Positions 35,585 to 49,038 of a stretch of DNA of 64,000 bases are shown one piece after another; the stretch's first letter is position 1; each line of letters begins with the position of its first letter. The stretch covers positions 45,872 to 109,871 of the forward strand of contig NZ_LVVY01000064.1 of assembly GCF_001650025.1 (NCBI RefSeq), written 5' to 3'. Under the pieces are notes generated by a model. That model did no database searches. It was not told the origin of the DNA and worked only from the letters and a program-made list of their open reading frames with translations. This DNA is from Devosia elaeis. GTDB taxonomy: Bacteria > Pseudomonadota > Alphaproteobacteria > Rhizobiales > Devosiaceae. Made by a program: the position numbers and the translations under genes.

Positions 35585-37600
35585 CTATTGGTCTTGCGGC
35601 GCAGGACGCACCAGCGCCACCACCGAACGCGGCGGCAGGGTAGCCGTGCCCTCGGTAAACGGCACTTCACTGGCATCGTCCGATTGAATGCCCACCGCCC
35701 AGTCGCCCTCCGGTAGGCGGGCCACGACCGGCTCGACCCGGCGATTGAACCAGACCAGCACCTCGTCGTCCTTGTAACGGACATGCATGCCCAGCACCGA
35801 GGCGCCGGCATCGTTCCAGTCGCCCTCGTTCATTTCGCGCCCGTCGGGATGCAGCCACACCACGTCGCGTACGCCGTTGCGCTCCTGCCCCGTCAGCCAA
35901 TGATCGTGGCTGATCGCCGGATGCGCCTTGCGGAAGGCATTGATGGCGGCAACGAAATCCACCAGCGCCCCATCGGCGCTTTCCCAGTCTATCCAGGTGA
36001 TTTCATTGTCCTGGGCATAGGCATTGTTATTGCCCTGCTGGGTCCGGTACATCTCGTCGCCCTGCTGGATCAGCGGGGTGCCGCGCGACAGGAACAGCGT
36101 GGCCAGCAGGGCGCGGACATCGCGCTTGCGGGCTGCATTGATCCCCGGACCGTCGGTTTCCCCCTCCGCGCCGCAATTCCAGGACTGGTTGTTGTTGTGC
36201 CCGTCCTTGTTGTCCTCGCCGTTCGCCTCGTTGTGCTTGTCGTGATAGCTGACGAGGTCGCGCAGGGTGAACCCGTCATGCACGGCCAGCATATTGACGC
36301 CGTGATGCGGCTTGCGCCCCGCCACGTCGAAGATTTCGGCCGAGCCGGAAACCTTGCCCGCCAGCGCCCCGATCTTGCCGCCCTCGCCTTTCCAAAAGGC
36401 ACGGATTTCATCGCGAAACGTGTCGTTGTGCTCCTGGAATTCCTGCCCGAATTTGCCCAGGGCATAGCCGCCCGGGCCCGGATCCCAGGGCTCCGCCACC
36501 AGGATCACCTGGCTCAGCACAGGGTCGGCCTTGATCTTTTCGAGCATTTCCGCTTCCGGGTTGAAGCCCGGATCGCGCCCGAGAATTGTCGCCAGGTCGA
36601 AGCGGAAGCCGGCAACGCCCAGTTCCTCGACATAATAGCGTAGGCTCTCGATCACCAGCCGCTGCACCGCCGGATGGTCGCAGCGCAGCGTATTGCCGGT
36701 GCCGGTATCGTTGACCAGGTGCTTTTTGCCATTCACCTCCACCCAGCGATAATAGGTCTGCGGATCGAGCCCCATCATCGAAAGGATCGGTCCCTGCTGG
36801 TCGCCTTCCCCGGTGTGGTTGTAGACCACGTCGAGGATGACGTTGATCCCCGCCTTGCGATAGGCATGGGTCATCACCCGCAATTCCTGCGGGCCGCGCG
36901 GCACCAGCCGCGGATCCACCGCGAAATAGGTGACCGGGTTGTAGCCCCAGGCATTGGTGAGCCCCAGGGCCGGCAGATGCCCCTCATCGATCCACGCCGC
37001 AATGGGCATCAATTGCACGGTGTCGACGCCCAGATGCTTGAAATGCTCGATGACGCGGCGCGTGGTCAGCCCCGCAACGGTGCCGCGCAGCGGCCCCTGC
37101 ACACCCGGATGGCGCATCGAGAAGCCGCGCACATTGAGCTCGTAGAACAGGCCCGGCACCTTCTTGCGCCGTGGCTTGGCCTTCTCCTCGGCGATTCCCC
37201 GCACGATGGCCTTGGGCACGAGCGGGGCAGTGTCCACCGCGTCCTCGCGGGCCAGCCGCAGGCGCGGCGAGCGCACGAAAACCCGGTCCAGATGCCGCGC
37301 ATAGGGATCGACCAGCAATTTGTGCGGATCGAAGAACAGGCCCTGGTCGGGGTCGTAGGGCCCGTCGGCCCGCAGTCCGTAGCGCGCCCCCGCGCCGATA
37401 TTGGCAATCAGCCCAGCATGGATATTGTCCTCATGCACGTCGAGCTCGAACCGCTCGATCTCCTGGTCCTGTTCGTCAAACAGACAGACCCAGATGCAAG
37501 AGGCGCTTTCCGAATAGACGGCGAAGTTTACCCCTTCCGGCGTGATGGTGGCGCCCAGATGCTCGGTTCGCCCACCCTGGGGCACAAGTTCGGGTGTCAT
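35585..37600 (-). CDS. glgX: Glycogen debranching enzyme GlgX
   Basis: A 671-residue isoamylase-type GH13 enzyme. An N-terminal CBM48 domain (GATITPEGVNFAVYSESA) precedes the barrel, with VVYNHT, nucleophile in GFRFDLA, acid/base Glu in LVAEPWD and the transition-state Asp in VHDGFTLRDL. The HNNNQSWNCGAEGETDGP block is typical of GlgX, which trims limit dextrins left by GlgP. The ATG at 37600 starts 13 bases after the pgm stop; a longer start would overlap pgm widely. Last gene of the glg operon. Confidence 0.93.
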   Translation of the reverse strand: MTPELVPQGGRTEHLGATITPEGVNFAVYSESASCIWVCLFDEQDQEIERFELDVHEDNIHAGLIANIGAGARYGLRADGPYDPDQGLFFDPHKLLVDPYARHLDRVFVRSPRLRLAREDAVDTAPLVPKAIVRGIAEEKAKPRRKKVPGLFYELNVRGFSMRHPGVQGPLRGTVAGLTTRRVIEHFKHLGVDTVQLMPIAAWIDEGHLPALGLTNAWGYNPVTYFAVDPRLVPRGPQELRVMTHAYRKAGINVILDVVYNHTGEGDQQGPILSMMGLDPQTYYRWVEVNGKKHLVNDTGTGNTLRCDHPAVQRLVIESLRYYVEELGVAGFRFDLATILGRDPGFNPEAEMLEKIKADPVLSQVILVAEPWDPGPGGYALGKFGQEFQEHNDTFRDEIRAFWKGEGGKIGALAGKVSGSAEIFDVAGRKPHHGVNMLAVHDGFTLRDLVSYHDKHNEANGEDNKDGHNNNQSWNCGAEGETDGPGINAARKRDVRALLATLFLSRGTPLIQQGDEMYRTQQGNNNAYAQDNEITWIDWESADGALVDFVAAINAFRKAHPAISHDHWLTGQERNGVRDVVWLHPDGREMNEGDWNDAGASVLGMHVRYKDDEVLVWFNRRVEPVVARLPEGDWAVGIQSDDASEVPFTEGTATLPPRSVVALVRPAPQDQ

Positions 37601-37613
37601 CGGCCGCGCCGGC

Positions 37614-40688
<3,075 letters not shown>

Positions 40689-40692
<4 letters not shown>

Positions 40693-41960
40693 CGGTCCGC
40701 CAGATATCTGTTGACCATGGCCTGGGTGACGAGCGTGACGCCCTCATCGGTGCGGCGGAACCATTTGGCGTCGAATTCGGGATCCTCGCCCACCACCAGG
40801 CCCTCCGGAATGTTCACGCCGCGGTCGATGACCACCTTCTTGAGCCGCGCATTGCGCCCGATATCGCAATAGGGCAGCACCACGGCCTCCTCGAGCACCG
40901 AATAGGAATGCACCCTGGAGCCGGTGGAGAGCAGCGTGCGCTGCAGATGCCCGCCCGAAATGATGCAATCGCCCGAGACCAGCGAATTGACCGCCGATCC
41001 GCGCCTGCCGTCGAAATCGTGCACGAACTTGGCCGGCGGCGTGATCTCGGCATAGGTCCAGATCGGCCAGTCGCGGTCATAGAGATCGAGCTGCGGGGTG
41101 ATGTCGGTGAGGTCGATATTGGCCTTCCAATAGGCGTCCACCGTGCCGACATCGCGCCAATAGGCGACCTTCTCATTGCTGGAGCGGACGCAGGAGCGGT
41201 TGAAGCGATGCGCCCAGGCGGTGCCGTTCTTGACGATATAGGGGATGATATCCTTGCCGAAATCGCGGCTGGAGCCCTCGGTGGCCGCATCGCGCTTGAG
41301 CTGCTCCATCAGGAACCGTGTCTCGAAGATATAGATGCCCATGGATGCGAGAGCCATGTCCGGCCGGTCCGGAATACCCGGCGGGTCCTTGGGCTTTTCG
41401 ACGAAATCGACCACCCGGTCGCGCCCGTCCACATGCATGACGCCGAAGCCGGTGGCCTCCATGCGCGGCACCTCCAGGCACCCGATGGTCACGTCAGCGC
41501 CCGTATCCACGTGCTGGCGCAGCATGATTTCGTAGTCCATCTTGTAGATATGGTCGCCCGCCAGGATGACGATATAGCGCGCGCCGTAATCCTCGATGAT
41601 GTCCATGTTCTGGTAGACGGCGTCGGCGGTGCCTTCGTACCATTGCGTCTCCGAAACGCGCTGCGATGCCGGCAGCACGTCGAAGCTCTCATTGCGCTCC
41701 TGGCGCAGGAAGTTCCAGCCGCGCGACAGGTGGCGGATCAGGCTATGGGCCTGATATTGCGTCGCCACCGAAATGCGGCGAATGCCCGAATTGATGGCAT
41801 TGGAAAGCGCGAAATCGATGATGCGCGCCTTGCCGCCGAAATAGACCGCCGGCTTGGCGCGCCTGTCGGTCAGCTCCATCAGGCGCGTGCCGCGCCCCCC
41901 CGCCAGCACATAAGCCATGGCCTCGCGCGCCAAAGAAGACGGGACCCTGTAATCAGCCAT
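40689..41960 (-). CDS. glgC: Glucose-1-phosphate adenylyltransferase
   Basis: A 423-residue ADP-glucose pyrophosphorylase, the regulated step of glycogen synthesis. Motifs are [20 protein letters not shown] with the regulatory Lys, [19 protein letters not shown] and [10 protein letters not shown]; the C-terminal half is a left-handed beta-helix. The ATG at 41960 has a GGAGGAG site; an upstream GTG lies too near that site. Like other alphaproteobacterial GlgC it is probably controlled by fructose 6-phosphate or pyruvate, which is family knowledge. Confidence 0.96.
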
Positions 41961-42014
41961 TCTATTCTCCTCCACGCCCGGGTTGCCCCGGGTCCTACCC
42001 TATCCCCGACCGGC

Positions 42015-44210
42015 TCACGCCGGCTCGTATTTCAAGAAAAGCGTCGCCAGGGGCGGCAGGTAGATCTCTGCCTCCGCGGGCAGGTGCCGCCCCTCAACGG
42101 CACGCGCCTCGATGGCCCCCTGGTTGCCCGTATTGCCGCCCGAATACCAGCCGGCATCGCTGTTAATCCGCTCCACCCAGCGCCCCGCGATCGGCAGCGG
42201 CACCTTGTAATTGCTGCGCGGCATCGGCGTCAGATTGGTGATGACCAGCACCGGATCGGCGCCCGGCGCGCGGCGCAGCCAGGCCAGCACCGAATTGGAA
42301 TGATCGTTGGCGATCACCCATTCGAACCCCTCCGGCTCGCAATCGCGTTCATGAAGGGCGCCCAGGCTCCGATAGGCGGCATTGAGATCGGCGACCAGCC
42401 GCCGCAATCCTTCATGGGCCGGCGCGTCCAGCAGCCACCAATCCAGCGCCTTGCTTTCCGACCATTCCTCGCGCTGGCCGAATTCCTGGCCCATGAACAA
42501 GAGCTTCTTGCCCGGATAGCCCCACATGAAGGCCAGGTAGGCACGCAGATTGGCGAATTGCTGCCAGTCGTCGCCCGGCATTTTGTTGAGCAGCGAACCC
42601 TTGCCATGCACCACTTCGTCATGGCTCAGCGGCAACACGAAATTCTCGCTGAAGGCGTACATCATACCGAACGTCATGTCGTTGTGATGAAAGCGCCGAT
42701 GGATCGGGTTACGGCTCATATAGCGCAGGGTGTCGTTCATGAAACCCATGTTCCACTTGAAGCCGAAGCCCAGCCCGCCCGCATAGGTGGGCGCGCTGAC
42801 GCCGGGCCAGGAGGTGGATTCCTCGGCGATCATGAAGGCGCCGGGAAAATTCCGGTACACTTCGGCATTGACCCTTTGCAGGAACGCCACCGCCTCCAGG
42901 TTCTGGTTGCCGCCATGCTGGTTGGGCACCCATTCCCCCGGCTGGCGGGAATAATCGAGGTAGAGCATCGAGGCCACGGCATCGACCCGCAGCCCGTCGA
43001 TATGGAATTTCTCGAACCAGTAGAGCGCATTATTGGTGAGGAAGGACGAAACCTCCTTGCGCCCGAAATTGTAGATCGCCGTGTTCCAGTCCGGGTGATA
43101 GCCCTGCCGGGGGTCCTCGTGTTCGTAAAGCGCGGTGCCGTCGAAGCGGGCGAGGCCGAATTCGTCGGTGGGGAAATGCGCCGGCACCCAGTCGAGGATC
43201 ACCCCCAGCCCGGCCTCATGCGCCGCATTCACCAGCCGCGCGAACCCGGCCGGATCGCCGAAGCGCGAGGTGGGCGCAAACAGCCCGGTCGGCTGATAGC
43301 CCCAGCTCGGATCGAAGGGATGCTCGGAGATTGGCAGGAATTCGAGATGGGTATAGCCCATGTCCGCCGCATAGGGCACCAATTGCTCGGCCAATTGATC
43401 ATAGGACAGGAAGCTGCCATCGGGGCGGCGGCGCCATGAGCCCAGATGCACTTCATAGATGGACATCGGCGTGCGGCGCCAGTCGCGCGTCGCTCGCTCC
43501 TCCATGTAGCGCTGGTCGGTCCAGGTAAAGGGCGTGGGATCGGGCACCACCGAGGCATTGCGCGGCCGGACCTCGGCCTGGCGCGCAAAGGGATCGGCCT
43601 TGAGCGGCAGCACCACGCCGTCGGGCCCGACGATCTCGTATTTATAGATCGTGCCGGTGCCCAGCACCGGGATGAACACTTCCCATATGCCCTTGCGATT
43701 GCGCATGGGGTGGCGCCGGCCGTCCCATTCGTTCCAGGGGCCGACCACCGAGACGCGCTGCGCATTGGGGGCCCAGACGGCGAAATGGGTGCCGTGAATG
43801 CCCTCGAATTCCATTTCGTGGGCGCCCAGCTTGTCGAACAACCTGAGATGACTGCCCTCGCCGATATAATAATCGTCCATCGGCCCCAGTACCGGCCCGA
43901 AGGAATAGGCGTCATAAAGCGTCCAGGTGCCACCGGCATTCTTCGCCTCGTAGCGGATGGGCTGGCGCCGATCGATATCCACCTTGGCCTCGAAGAAGCC
44001 CGCCGCATGGCGCGGGATCATGTGGCCCAGGGGCATGCCATCCAGCGTGTAGGCATTGAGCGTTTCCGCATGCGGCACGAAGGCCCGCAGCACCCATTGC
44101 CCCGCGACCTCATGCAACCCCAGAAAGGCAAAGGCATCTTTATGCCGCCCGGCAACGATGGCTTCCACATCGCGCGCATCGGCCTGCCAGTTTTCCTTGC
44201 TTGAATTCAC
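42015..44210 (-). CDS. glgB: 1,4-alpha-glucan branching enzyme
   Basis: A GH13_9 branching enzyme of about 731 residues with two N-terminal CBM48 modules (AFLGLHEVAGQWVLRAFVPHA and FAVWAPNAQRVSVVGPWNEWD), the barrel with nucleophile Asp in GLRVDAVASMLYLDYSR, acid/base Glu in IAEESTSWPGV and LPLSHDEVVHGKGSLLNKM. It adds alpha-1,6 branches to glycogen. I prefer the GTG at 44210 because the GGGGGA site is 8 bases upstream; a GTG at 44216 is the alternative, with only two bases of spacing. Confidence 0.94.
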   Translation of the reverse strand: MNSSKENWQADARDVEAIVAGRHKDAFAFLGLHEVAGQWVLRAFVPHAETLNAYTLDGMPLGHMIPRHAAGFFEAKVDIDRRQPIRYEAKNAGGTWTLYDAYSFGPVLGPMDDYYIGEGSHLRLFDKLGAHEMEFEGIHGTHFAVWAPNAQRVSVVGPWNEWDGRRHPMRNRKGIWEVFIPVLGTGTIYKYEIVGPDGVVLPLKADPFARQAEVRPRNASVVPDPTPFTWTDQRYMEERATRDWRRTPMSIYEVHLGSWRRRPDGSFLSYDQLAEQLVPYAADMGYTHLEFLPISEHPFDPSWGYQPTGLFAPTSRFGDPAGFARLVNAAHEAGLGVILDWVPAHFPTDEFGLARFDGTALYEHEDPRQGYHPDWNTAIYNFGRKEVSSFLTNNALYWFEKFHIDGLRVDAVASMLYLDYSRQPGEWVPNQHGGNQNLEAVAFLQRVNAEVYRNFPGAFMIAEESTSWPGVSAPTYAGGLGFGFKWNMGFMNDTLRYMSRNPIHRRFHHNDMTFGMMYAFSENFVLPLSHDEVVHGKGSLLNKMPGDDWQQFANLRAYLAFMWGYPGKKLLFMGQEFGQREEWSESKALDWWLLDAPAHEGLRRLVADLNAAYRSLGALHERDCEPEGFEWVIANDHSNSVLAWLRRAPGADPVLVITNLTPMPRSNYKVPLPIAGRWVERINSDAGWYSGGNTGNQGAIEARAVEGRHLPAEAEIYLPPLATLFLKYEPA

Positions 44211-44312
44211 GCCCACAATCCCCCAGTCGCTTCCCGCCCTGGTCCGGGAAGGATGTCTATAACGCGCGCGGACTCTTTGTTGTTCACCAGGTCTGTTCCG
44301 CTTGTCTTCAAT

Positions 44313-46784
44313 CTATGCCGTGGGCACGTTCCAGATATCGGCCGCATATTGCCGTATGGTCCGGTCCGAGGAAAAGAAGCCCACATTGGCCGTGTTGCGG
44401 ATCGCCATGGCGTTCCAGCGCGCCGGATCGGTCCACAGCTTGTCGACCTGGGCCTGCGCCGCCGCATAGGCGTCGAAATCGCGCGCCACCATGAACCAGT
44501 CATGGTCGTAGAGCCCGCCGATCAGGTCGCGATAGCGGTTCGGATCGTCCGGCGAGAACACGCCCGAGGAAATCGATTCCAGCGCCTCGCGCAGCCGCGG
44601 CGAGGCATCGATGGCGCCCCGCGGCACTTCCGAGCGGCTGCGCTTGTCCTCCACCTCCTCAGTCGTCAGCCCGAAAATGACGATATTGTCGGCCCCGACC
44701 TCCTTGTGCATCTCCACATTGGCACCATCCATCGTCCCGATGGTCACCGCGCCATTGGCCATGAATTTCATGTTGCCGGTGCCCGAGGCTTCCATGCCGG
44801 CCGTCGAGATCTGTTCGGAAAGGTCGGCCGCCGGCACGATCATCTCGGCGAGGCTGACATTGTAATTGGGCAGGAACACCACCTTGAGCAGGCCCCGCAC
44901 GGCCGGGTCGTGGTTTATCACCCGCGCCACGTCGTTGATCAGCTTGATGATCAGCTTGGCGTTCCAATAGCTCGGCGCCGCCTTGCCGGCGAAAATCTTG
45001 ACGCGCGGCACCCAGTCCTTTTCCGGATGGGCGCGGATTTCGGCGTAGAGCGCCACGGCATGGATGATGTTGAGCAATTGCCGCTTATATTCGTGGATGC
45101 GCTTGATCTGCACGTCGAACAGCGCGTCGGGCGACACGCTGATATTCATCCGGTCCTTGATCAGCCGCGCCAGCCTTTTCTTGTTCTCGAGCTTCACCCC
45201 CGCGAATTGCTGCTGGAAGCCGGGATCGCCGGCATGGGCCGCCAGGGCCTTGAGCTTGTCGATATCGTCGAGGAATTCCGGCCCGATCCGCTCGCTGATC
45301 AGTCTGGTCAGCCCCGGATTGCACTGCATCAGCCAGCGGCGCGGCGTGATGCCGTTGGTCTTGTTGTTGATGCGCTCGGGATAAAGCCGGTGCAGGTCCG
45401 AGAACACGGTCTGCTTCATCAATTCGGTATGGAGCGCGGAAACGCCATTGACCGAATGGGAGCCCACGAAGGCCAGTTGCCCCATGCGCACCCGCCTTCC
45501 GCCATGCTCGTCGATCAGCGACAGCGCGGCGATCTGCTGCTCGCCGAAGCCGGGGCGCTTGCGCGCTTCGGCCAGCACGTCGGCATTGATCTGGTAGACG
45601 ATCTGCATGTGCCGGGGCAGCAGCCGTTCCAGCAGCGCCACCGGCCAGCTTTCCAGCGCCTCGGGCAGCAGCGTGTGATTGGTATAGCCGAACGTGCCCT
45701 TGGTGACCTTCCAGGCTTCGGCCCATTTCATCCCGTTCTCGTCGACCAGGATGCGCATCAGTTCCGCCACCGAAATGGCCGGATGGGTATCGTTGAGCTG
45801 GATGGCCACCTTGTCGGGCAGCGAACCCAGGTCGCCATATTGCTGCAAGTGCCGGCGCACGATGTCCTGGAGCGAGGCCGAGGAGAAGAAGAATTCCTGC
45901 CTCAGGCGCAATTCCTGGCCCGCCGCCGTTGAATCGGCGGGATAGAGCACGCGGGTGATCGCTTCGGCCTTGGCGCTTTCCTCCAGCGCGCCGATATGGT
46001 CGCCGGAATTGAACTTGTCGAGCAGGATCGGGTCGATCGGCTGGGCGCTCCACAGGCGCAGCGTATTCACCCGCGACCCGCGCCAGCCCACGATGGGCGT
46101 GTCATAGGCCACGGCCAGCAAATGGTCATTGGGCCGCCATTCCTGCCGCACCGCGCCATCGGGATCGGTCACCGGCTCGACATGACCGCCGAAGCCGACC
46201 TCATAGGCGCTTTCCCGGCGCTCGAATTCCCAGGGATTGCCATGGGCCAGCCAGTCCTCAGGCAGTTCCACCTGCCAGCCCTCGCTCATTTCCTGGCGGA
46301 ACAGGCCATGCACATAGCGGATGCCATAGCCGTAGGCAGGGATTTTCACCGAGGACATGGATTCGAGAAAACACGCGGCCAGCCGCCCCAGCCCGCCATT
46401 GCCCAGGGCCGCATCGGGCTCGAGATTGAGCAGGTCGCCCAGATCGACATTGAGGTTCTTGAGCGCTTCCTGCACCGGCTCCATCAGCCCCACATTGCTC
46501 ATCGCATCGCGCATGAGCCGGCCGATCAGGAATTCTAGGCTGAGATAATAGACCCGCTTGTTGGAGGTCCGCCACGTCTCGCGTGACGATTCCATCCAGC
46601 GGTCCATGATGCGGTCGCGCACCGTCAGGATGGTGGCGCGCAGCCAATCGTGCGGCCGCGCGACAATGGGGTCCTTGCCGACTGAGTAGATCAGCCGTTC
46701 GAGGATTTCCGCCTGGATGGCCTCAACGTTGCTGGCACGGGGCTCGGGCGTGGGAGCATCGTAGACGATCGGCTTTTGCGGCAT
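44313..46784 (-). CDS. glgP: Glycogen phosphorylase
   Basis: An 823-residue GT35 phosphorylase that releases glucose 1-phosphate from glycogen. The pyridoxal phosphate lysine is in EASGTGNMKFMANGA, and the family blocks LGNGGLGRLAACFLES, GYGIRYVHGLF and NGITPRRWL are intact. First gene of glgP-glgB-glgC-glgA-pgm-glgX. It starts with an ATG at 46784 after a weak GGA site. Having the degradation enzyme first and the synthetic genes after is common in alphaproteobacteria. Confidence 0.96.
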   Translation of the reverse strand: MPQKPIVYDAPTPEPRASNVEAIQAEILERLIYSVGKDPIVARPHDWLRATILTVRDRIMDRWMESSRETWRTSNKRVYYLSLEFLIGRLMRDAMSNVGLMEPVQEALKNLNVDLGDLLNLEPDAALGNGGLGRLAACFLESMSSVKIPAYGYGIRYVHGLFRQEMSEGWQVELPEDWLAHGNPWEFERRESAYEVGFGGHVEPVTDPDGAVRQEWRPNDHLLAVAYDTPIVGWRGSRVNTLRLWSAQPIDPILLDKFNSGDHIGALEESAKAEAITRVLYPADSTAAGQELRLRQEFFFSSASLQDIVRRHLQQYGDLGSLPDKVAIQLNDTHPAISVAELMRILVDENGMKWAEAWKVTKGTFGYTNHTLLPEALESWPVALLERLLPRHMQIVYQINADVLAEARKRPGFGEQQIAALSLIDEHGGRRVRMGQLAFVGSHSVNGVSALHTELMKQTVFSDLHRLYPERINNKTNGITPRRWLMQCNPGLTRLISERIGPEFLDDIDKLKALAAHAGDPGFQQQFAGVKLENKKRLARLIKDRMNISVSPDALFDVQIKRIHEYKRQLLNIIHAVALYAEIRAHPEKDWVPRVKIFAGKAAPSYWNAKLIIKLINDVARVINHDPAVRGLLKVVFLPNYNVSLAEMIVPAADLSEQISTAGMEASGTGNMKFMANGAVTIGTMDGANVEMHKEVGADNIVIFGLTTEEVEDKRSRSEVPRGAIDASPRLREALESISSGVFSPDDPNRYRDLIGGLYDHDWFMVARDFDAYAAAQAQVDKLWTDPARWNAMAIRNTANVGFFSSDRTIRQYAADIWNVPTA

Positions 46785-46881
46785 GTCGCAATCCAGAGTT
46801 CATGACGATATTCCCCTCAGAATAGGGATAGTCTTGCACTTAATTTGTGCAGGGAAAAGCCCCTATGGCGTTCGCTCCGGT

Positions 46882-48726
46882 CTAGCTGGCCTGCGTCTGG
46901 GTGACGGCCCGCTCGGCATTTTCCTCGGAAATGGATACCCCGCCCTCCCGCGCCTGCTCCTGGGCATTGCTGATCAGCAACTGGCTGAGATCGCGCCAGT
47001 CCTCGCCGGCCAATTGCCGCTCGAAGCGCTGCCGGTCGCGGCCCCTCACCCCCTCCATGACCTCTTCGGCCTCCTCGGCGGTCGCGCCCAGCAGGGTCAC
47101 GGCGGCGCTGCCGAAGGCCAGGGCGGATTCGAAGGTTTCGCGCAGCTGATATTCGGCGCCCGCGCGCACCAGCTCGATGCCGTGCTGGCGATCGAAGGCC
47201 CGCGCCATGACCTTGGCCAGCGGAAATTCGTCGCGCAGCAATTCCACGATCCGCGTCGTCTGCTCCTTCTTGTCGGTGCAGACCAGGATGAGATCAGCAG
47301 TGCTGGCGCCCGCGGCATGCAGGATGTCGAGCCGCGTCCCGTCGCCGTAATAGACCTTGAAGCCGATCTGCGCGGCGGCCCGGATCATGTCGGTATCGTT
47401 GTCGATGATGGACACCGAATGGCGCAGGGCCAGCAGCGGCTGGCTGACGATCTGCCCGAAACGGCCGAACCCGATGATCAGCACCCGCGAGGAGAGCCCA
47501 TTGGCGGTTTCCACCCCGTCCATGGATTGCACCGGCCCGGGCATCAGGTAGCGCATGCCGATAATGGCGAAGGGCGTCAGCACCATGGAGACGATCACCG
47601 TAGCGGTGAAGATGGCATTGGTGGGCGCATCGATCAGCCCGGTGGATGCCGCCGTCGTATAGAGCACGAAGGCGAATTCGCCGCCCTGCCCCATCAGCAC
47701 CGCCCGCTCCAGCGCCTCGCCATGATCGGACTTGAGCAGCCGCGCGATGATGTAGATGGCCAAAGCCTTGACCAGCATATAGGCCACGACGCTCATGGCG
47801 ATGATCTGCCAATTGTCCCAGACCACTTCCAGGTCCAGCGACATGCCGACGGCCAGGAAGAACAGGCCGAGCAAGAGGCCGCGGAACGGTTCCACATCGG
47901 CCTCGAGCTGATGCTTGAAGGCGGAGGTGGAGAGCAATACGCCAGCCAGGAACGCGCCCATGGCCATGGAGAGCCCGCTGACCTGGAACAGCAGCGCCGC
48001 CCCCAGCACCACCAGCAGGGCGCCGGCCGTCATCACCTCGCGCACCCGCGCCTGCGCCAACAGCCCGAAGAACGGGTTCATGATCTTGCGGCCGAGAAAG
48101 ATCAGCAGCACGATGGCGCCCACCGCGATACCGAGCGCCACCACGCGCGTGATCAGGTCGGTCTCGTCATGGCTGGGCGCCAATAGCGCCACCACGGCCA
48201 GCAGCGGCACGATGGCGAGGTCTTCGAGCAGCAGGATCGACACCATTTTCTGCCCGCCTTCGGTCGCCAGCTCGCCCCGCTCGCCCAGGATTTGCATGAC
48301 GATGGCCGTCGAGGTCAGCACGAAGCCCATGCCGAAGACGAAGGCCACGGCGGGCGCGAAGCCGAGCAGGATGCCGACGCCGGTGAGCAAGGCGCCGCAG
48401 ACCACCACCTGCACCACGCCGAGGCCGAAGATTTGCTTGCGCAGGGCCCAGAGCCTAGAGGGCTCCATTTCGAGCCCGATGATGAACAGGAACAGCACCA
48501 CGCCCAGTTCGGCCGCCGCCAGGATCGAGGCCGGATCGGAAATCAGCCCAATGCCGGACGGGCCGAGCAGCAAGCCGGCCGCCAGGTAGCCGAGCACGGC
48601 CCCCAGTCCCAGGCGCTTGAACAGGGGAACGGCAATGGTGCCGGCGGCCAGCAAGGCCACGATCGGCACCAGATCCACCCCGTGATGCGCGGCCTCCGCC
48701 GCGTGCGCAACAACCTCGCCTGCCAT
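46882..48726 (-). CDS. Kef-type cation/proton antiporter with TrkA-N domain
   Basis: A 614-residue CPA2 antiporter. About twelve membrane segments occupy residues 15-395, with LEDLAIVPLLAVVALLAP and MGQGGEFAFVL as family motifs. A RCK/TrkA-N domain follows (VLIIGFGRFGQIVSQPLL, Rossmann type), and the tail (AEEVMEGVRGRDRQRFERQ) is polar. It resembles KefB/KefC, which export potassium during electrophile stress under glutathione control. The ATG at 48726 was chosen; a start at 48831 would add a non-membrane leader. It stands alone, upstream of glgP on the same strand but 97 bases apart. Confidence 0.9.
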   Translation of the reverse strand: MAGEVVAHAAEAAHHGVDLVPIVALLAAGTIAVPLFKRLGLGAVLGYLAAGLLLGPSGIGLISDPASILAAAELGVVLFLFIIGLEMEPSRLWALRKQIFGLGVVQVVVCGALLTGVGILLGFAPAVAFVFGMGFVLTSTAIVMQILGERGELATEGGQKMVSILLLEDLAIVPLLAVVALLAPSHDETDLITRVVALGIAVGAIVLLIFLGRKIMNPFFGLLAQARVREVMTAGALLVVLGAALLFQVSGLSMAMGAFLAGVLLSTSAFKHQLEADVEPFRGLLLGLFFLAVGMSLDLEVVWDNWQIIAMSVVAYMLVKALAIYIIARLLKSDHGEALERAVLMGQGGEFAFVLYTTAASTGLIDAPTNAIFTATVIVSMVLTPFAIIGMRYLMPGPVQSMDGVETANGLSSRVLIIGFGRFGQIVSQPLLALRHSVSIIDNDTDMIRAAAQIGFKVYYGDGTRLDILHAAGASTADLILVCTDKKEQTTRIVELLRDEFPLAKVMARAFDRQHGIELVRAGAEYQLRETFESALAFGSAAVTLLGATAEEAEEVMEGVRGRDRQRFERQLAGEDWRDLSQLLISNAQEQAREGGVSISEENAERAVTQTQAS

Positions 48727-49038
48727 TAGGGGAACTCCCGTGCCATCAGGCCACGAAAGTGCTGCCGCGCCGGGGCCGCCGTCAAGCATCAGAAATGCAG
48801 GGAAGAATTGCGCCGCTTCGATGTGAGGCAACAGGACTTATCAACCCGATTTTGGCGGCTCTATCCCCTCCCTCCCCCTTGAGGGGAGGGCCGGGGTGGG
48901 GGTCGTGCGGTGATCCACTGATGGACCCCCACCCTCATTCCCTCCCCTCAAGGGGGAGGGAGGCGATGGAGCCGCCAGATCAATGCTGAAGAAGTCCAAA
49001 GTGAACGCTCCCCCTTACGAACGGAGAGAGTCTCCCCC
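48727..49038. other. Intergenic region containing a palindromic repeat
   Basis: Between the Kef-type antiporter start and the AI-2E family stop, 312 bases contain no credible gene. The right part is mostly the repeat at 48864-48963; the left 130 bases should carry the antiporter promoter, though no clear -35/-10 pair stands out. Confidence 0.6.
48864..48963. repeat. Palindromic repeat, CTCCCCCTTGAGGGGAG subtype
   Basis: A 100-base element with inverse ends CCCTCCCTCCCCCTTGAGGGG and CCCCTCAAGGGGGAGGGAGG. Nearly the same sequence as the urtA-urtB copy at 21093-21207, including the GGGGTGGGGGT and ACCCCCACCC inner arms. Confidence 0.85.
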